Shown here piece after piece: positions 63,027 to 64,000 of a stretch of 64,000 nt of DNA. This stretch comes from Chromatiaceae bacterium (GTDB taxonomy: Bacteria; Pseudomonadota; Gammaproteobacteria; Chromatiales; Chromatiaceae): assembly GCA_024235175.1 (NCBI GenBank), contig JACKMX010000004.1:186001-250000 (forward strand). Reading direction: 5' to 3'. The notes under the pieces are model-generated. The model did no database searches. It saw only the letters and a program-made list of their open reading frames with translations, and had not been told where the DNA came from. Every line of letters begins with the position of its first letter. The stretch's first letter is position 1. The position numbers and the translations under genes are program-made.

Positions 63027-64000
63027 CAGGGTGCTCCTCTCGTTACCGTGATCAGCAGCGGATTGCTGCGAATGCGGAGTCCATCGGCGGCCGCATGCGG
63101 CAGATCGATCCACTGGCCGGTATCCGCCTGAAGACGTATGTGACGCTCGGCAAACAGCTGCAGCTGCCAGCTGTTGTTGCTGTTGTCGAGATCGGTCCAG
63201 TGGCTCAGATTCAGAGCGAATCCGGTACCGGCCGGAGCCGGCAGGTTCTCGACATCGAGGAGTACCGCATCCGCCGACAGACTGAGCACGGGGTCGATAT
63301 CGATCCACTGTCCGCTGCTGCGGTCTGCATCCGGGTTCTGCAACAGCTGCCCGACCAGGGTCAGATCGCCGACAAGTGTGGTATCACCGCCAATCCAGAT
63401 GTCGAGCTGCGGAAAGCCGGTAAAATCCGCCAGACCACCTACCACCGGTACCTCCATGTTGAGTGCAAGGGTCGCCTCCCGGCTGCCCGCCGCGCCGGTC
63501 ACCAGCACCATGGCCGGTGCCCACTGGGGATTGGAGCTGTCCACCCGTACCGAAGGCACCGTGGGATAGAGTGTCTCCCGGCCTGCCGGCCAGGGGCGAT
63601 TGCGGTTGTTCATATTGCTGTCGGCAAAACTGCCCACCGAAGCCACCCGCGCCGCCTGGGTTGTCCGCACCAGCGGCTCCACCGGCGCCAGCGTGATCTC
63701 ATATGCCAGCGACGGCCGGTAGACGGTATCACCCTGCGTCGACCAGATCTGGTTGATCTGCTCATCCGCCAGCGGATGGGGGATGAACTGGGTATGCCAC
63801 ACCTCTCCCGGATTGTCGCCGTCGATCAGCATCACCGGCTGCTCCTGGAACAGGCGCATAACCTGGGAGAGCATGCGCAGCTCGTTGATACCGGCTGAAA
63901 AATCAACAGTGGCGTCGTTGTCCACATCCTCGTCTATGCCGACTGCGGTGATCACACAGAACATCTTTATCCACTGCACATCGCCTGGCCGTGCCGAGGT
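63026..64000 (-). CDS. DUF4255/Pvc16-like tube terminator or wedge protein, N-terminus off window
   Basis: The frame is open through the window edge, and residues before the M at 63979 read ARPGDVQW, so the start is outside. Early block IDEDVDNDATVDFSAGINELRMLSQVM and VWHTQFIPHPLADEQINQIW, then YRPSLAYEITLAPVEPL, match DUF4255 (Pvc16/Afp16 N-terminal domain), which caps the tube and sheath. The C-terminal ~200 residues are beta-rich (Ig/carbohydrate-binding-like) and longer than in Afp16. It is the most upstream locus gene visible; sheath and tube genes should follow beyond the window. Confidence 0.85.
   Translation of the reverse strand, partial: TSARPGDVQWIKMFCVITAVGIDEDVDNDATVDFSAGINELRMLSQVMRLFQEQPVMLIDGDNPGEVWHTQFIPHPLADEQINQIWSTQGDTVYRPSLAYEITLAPVEPLVRTTQAARVASVGSFADSNMNNRNRPWPAGRETLYPTVPSVRVDSSNPQWAPAMVLVTGAAGSREATLALNMEVPVVGGLADFTGFPQLDIWIGGDTTLVGDLTLVGQLLQNPDADRSSGQWIDIDPVLSLSADAVLLDVENLPAPAGTGFALNLSHWTDLDNSNNSWQLQLFAERHIRLQADTGQWIDLPHAAADGLRIRSNPLLITVTRGAP

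Noticed and set aside
61947..63131. Plus-strand 394-codon frame
   Set aside because: It is antisense to the AAA+ ATPase, which has intact Walker motifs.
47786..64000. Prophage tail module
   Set aside because: No capsid, terminase, lysis or integrase genes are seen, and the AAA+ ATPase and DUF4255 genes favour an injection device; sequence past 64000 would decide.

Overview
The window reads as chromosomal DNA of a gammaproteobacterium, probably a sulfur-oxidising, denitrification-capable species of the Sedimenticola / Thiodiazotropha kind. The evidence is indirect: an EF-P lysylation set (efp, epmA, epmB), a FimX-like type IV pilus regulator, a DsrE-family protein, an ArsR-rhodanese fusion, several c-type cytochromes, a DNR/FNR-type regulator with a matching operator, and RND pumps. 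No rRNA, tRNA, CRISPR array, integrase or transposase gene was seen. Genes run off both ends.

Layout. 1-2278: N-terminal part of a very large cadherin-like repeat adhesin (minus strand) with near-identical 270-bp repeats. 2561-8724: housekeeping block with the SRP 4.5S RNA, a YaiI-type protein, a DEAD-box helicase, phosphatidylserine decarboxylase, epmA-efp and divergent epmB. 8927-12939: an uncharacterised 614-aa protein and a FimX-like degenerate GGDEF/EAL receptor. 13007-22095: an unusual minus-strand cluster made of an SCP2-like protein, an RND adaptor and permease (the permease with a long basic tail), two exported proteins rich in Arg, Pro and Tyr, a ParA-type ATPase and a small membrane/coiled-coil protein. 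22531-26204: dynamin-like GTPase, GAF-GGDEF cyclase and HDOD protein. 26342-31226: nadA, then a DNR-like regulator and a hemerythrin-DUF2249-membrane protein operon preceded by a perfect FNR/DNR box, then a small protein of unknown function. 31389-36514: a histidine-phosphatase-like protein and a second RND adaptor/permease pair. 36611-36836: a MITE with 13-bp terminal inverted repeats and a 9-bp target duplication. 36964-45859: cytochromes, a divergent histidine kinase / sigma-54 activator pair with a candidate sigma-54 promoter before a small exported His/acid-rich protein, a Cys/His-rich small protein, ArsR-rhodanese, a sterol-desaturase-like enzyme and a DsrE protein.

47786-64000 is the most striking region. 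It is a tightly overlapping minus-strand operon for a contractile injection system of the extracellular (PVC/Afp-like) type. In transcription order it encodes: a DUF4255/Pvc16-like protein (cut by the window edge), an AAA+ ATPase, an 83-aa GTG-start protein, a tube-associated Pvc7-like protein, a small tail-X/LysM-like protein, separate gpD-like hub and gpV-like spike proteins, a gp25 protein, two baseplate wedge proteins, a tail protein I and a 1454-aa DUF6519-type protein with coiled coil and helix-hairpin-helix C-terminus. Most gene junctions are ATGA, GTGA or TGATG overlaps; the one clear break is a 241-bp inverted-repeat element between the large wedge gene and the tail protein I gene. 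Sheath and tube genes are not in the window and should lie upstream, beyond position 64000.
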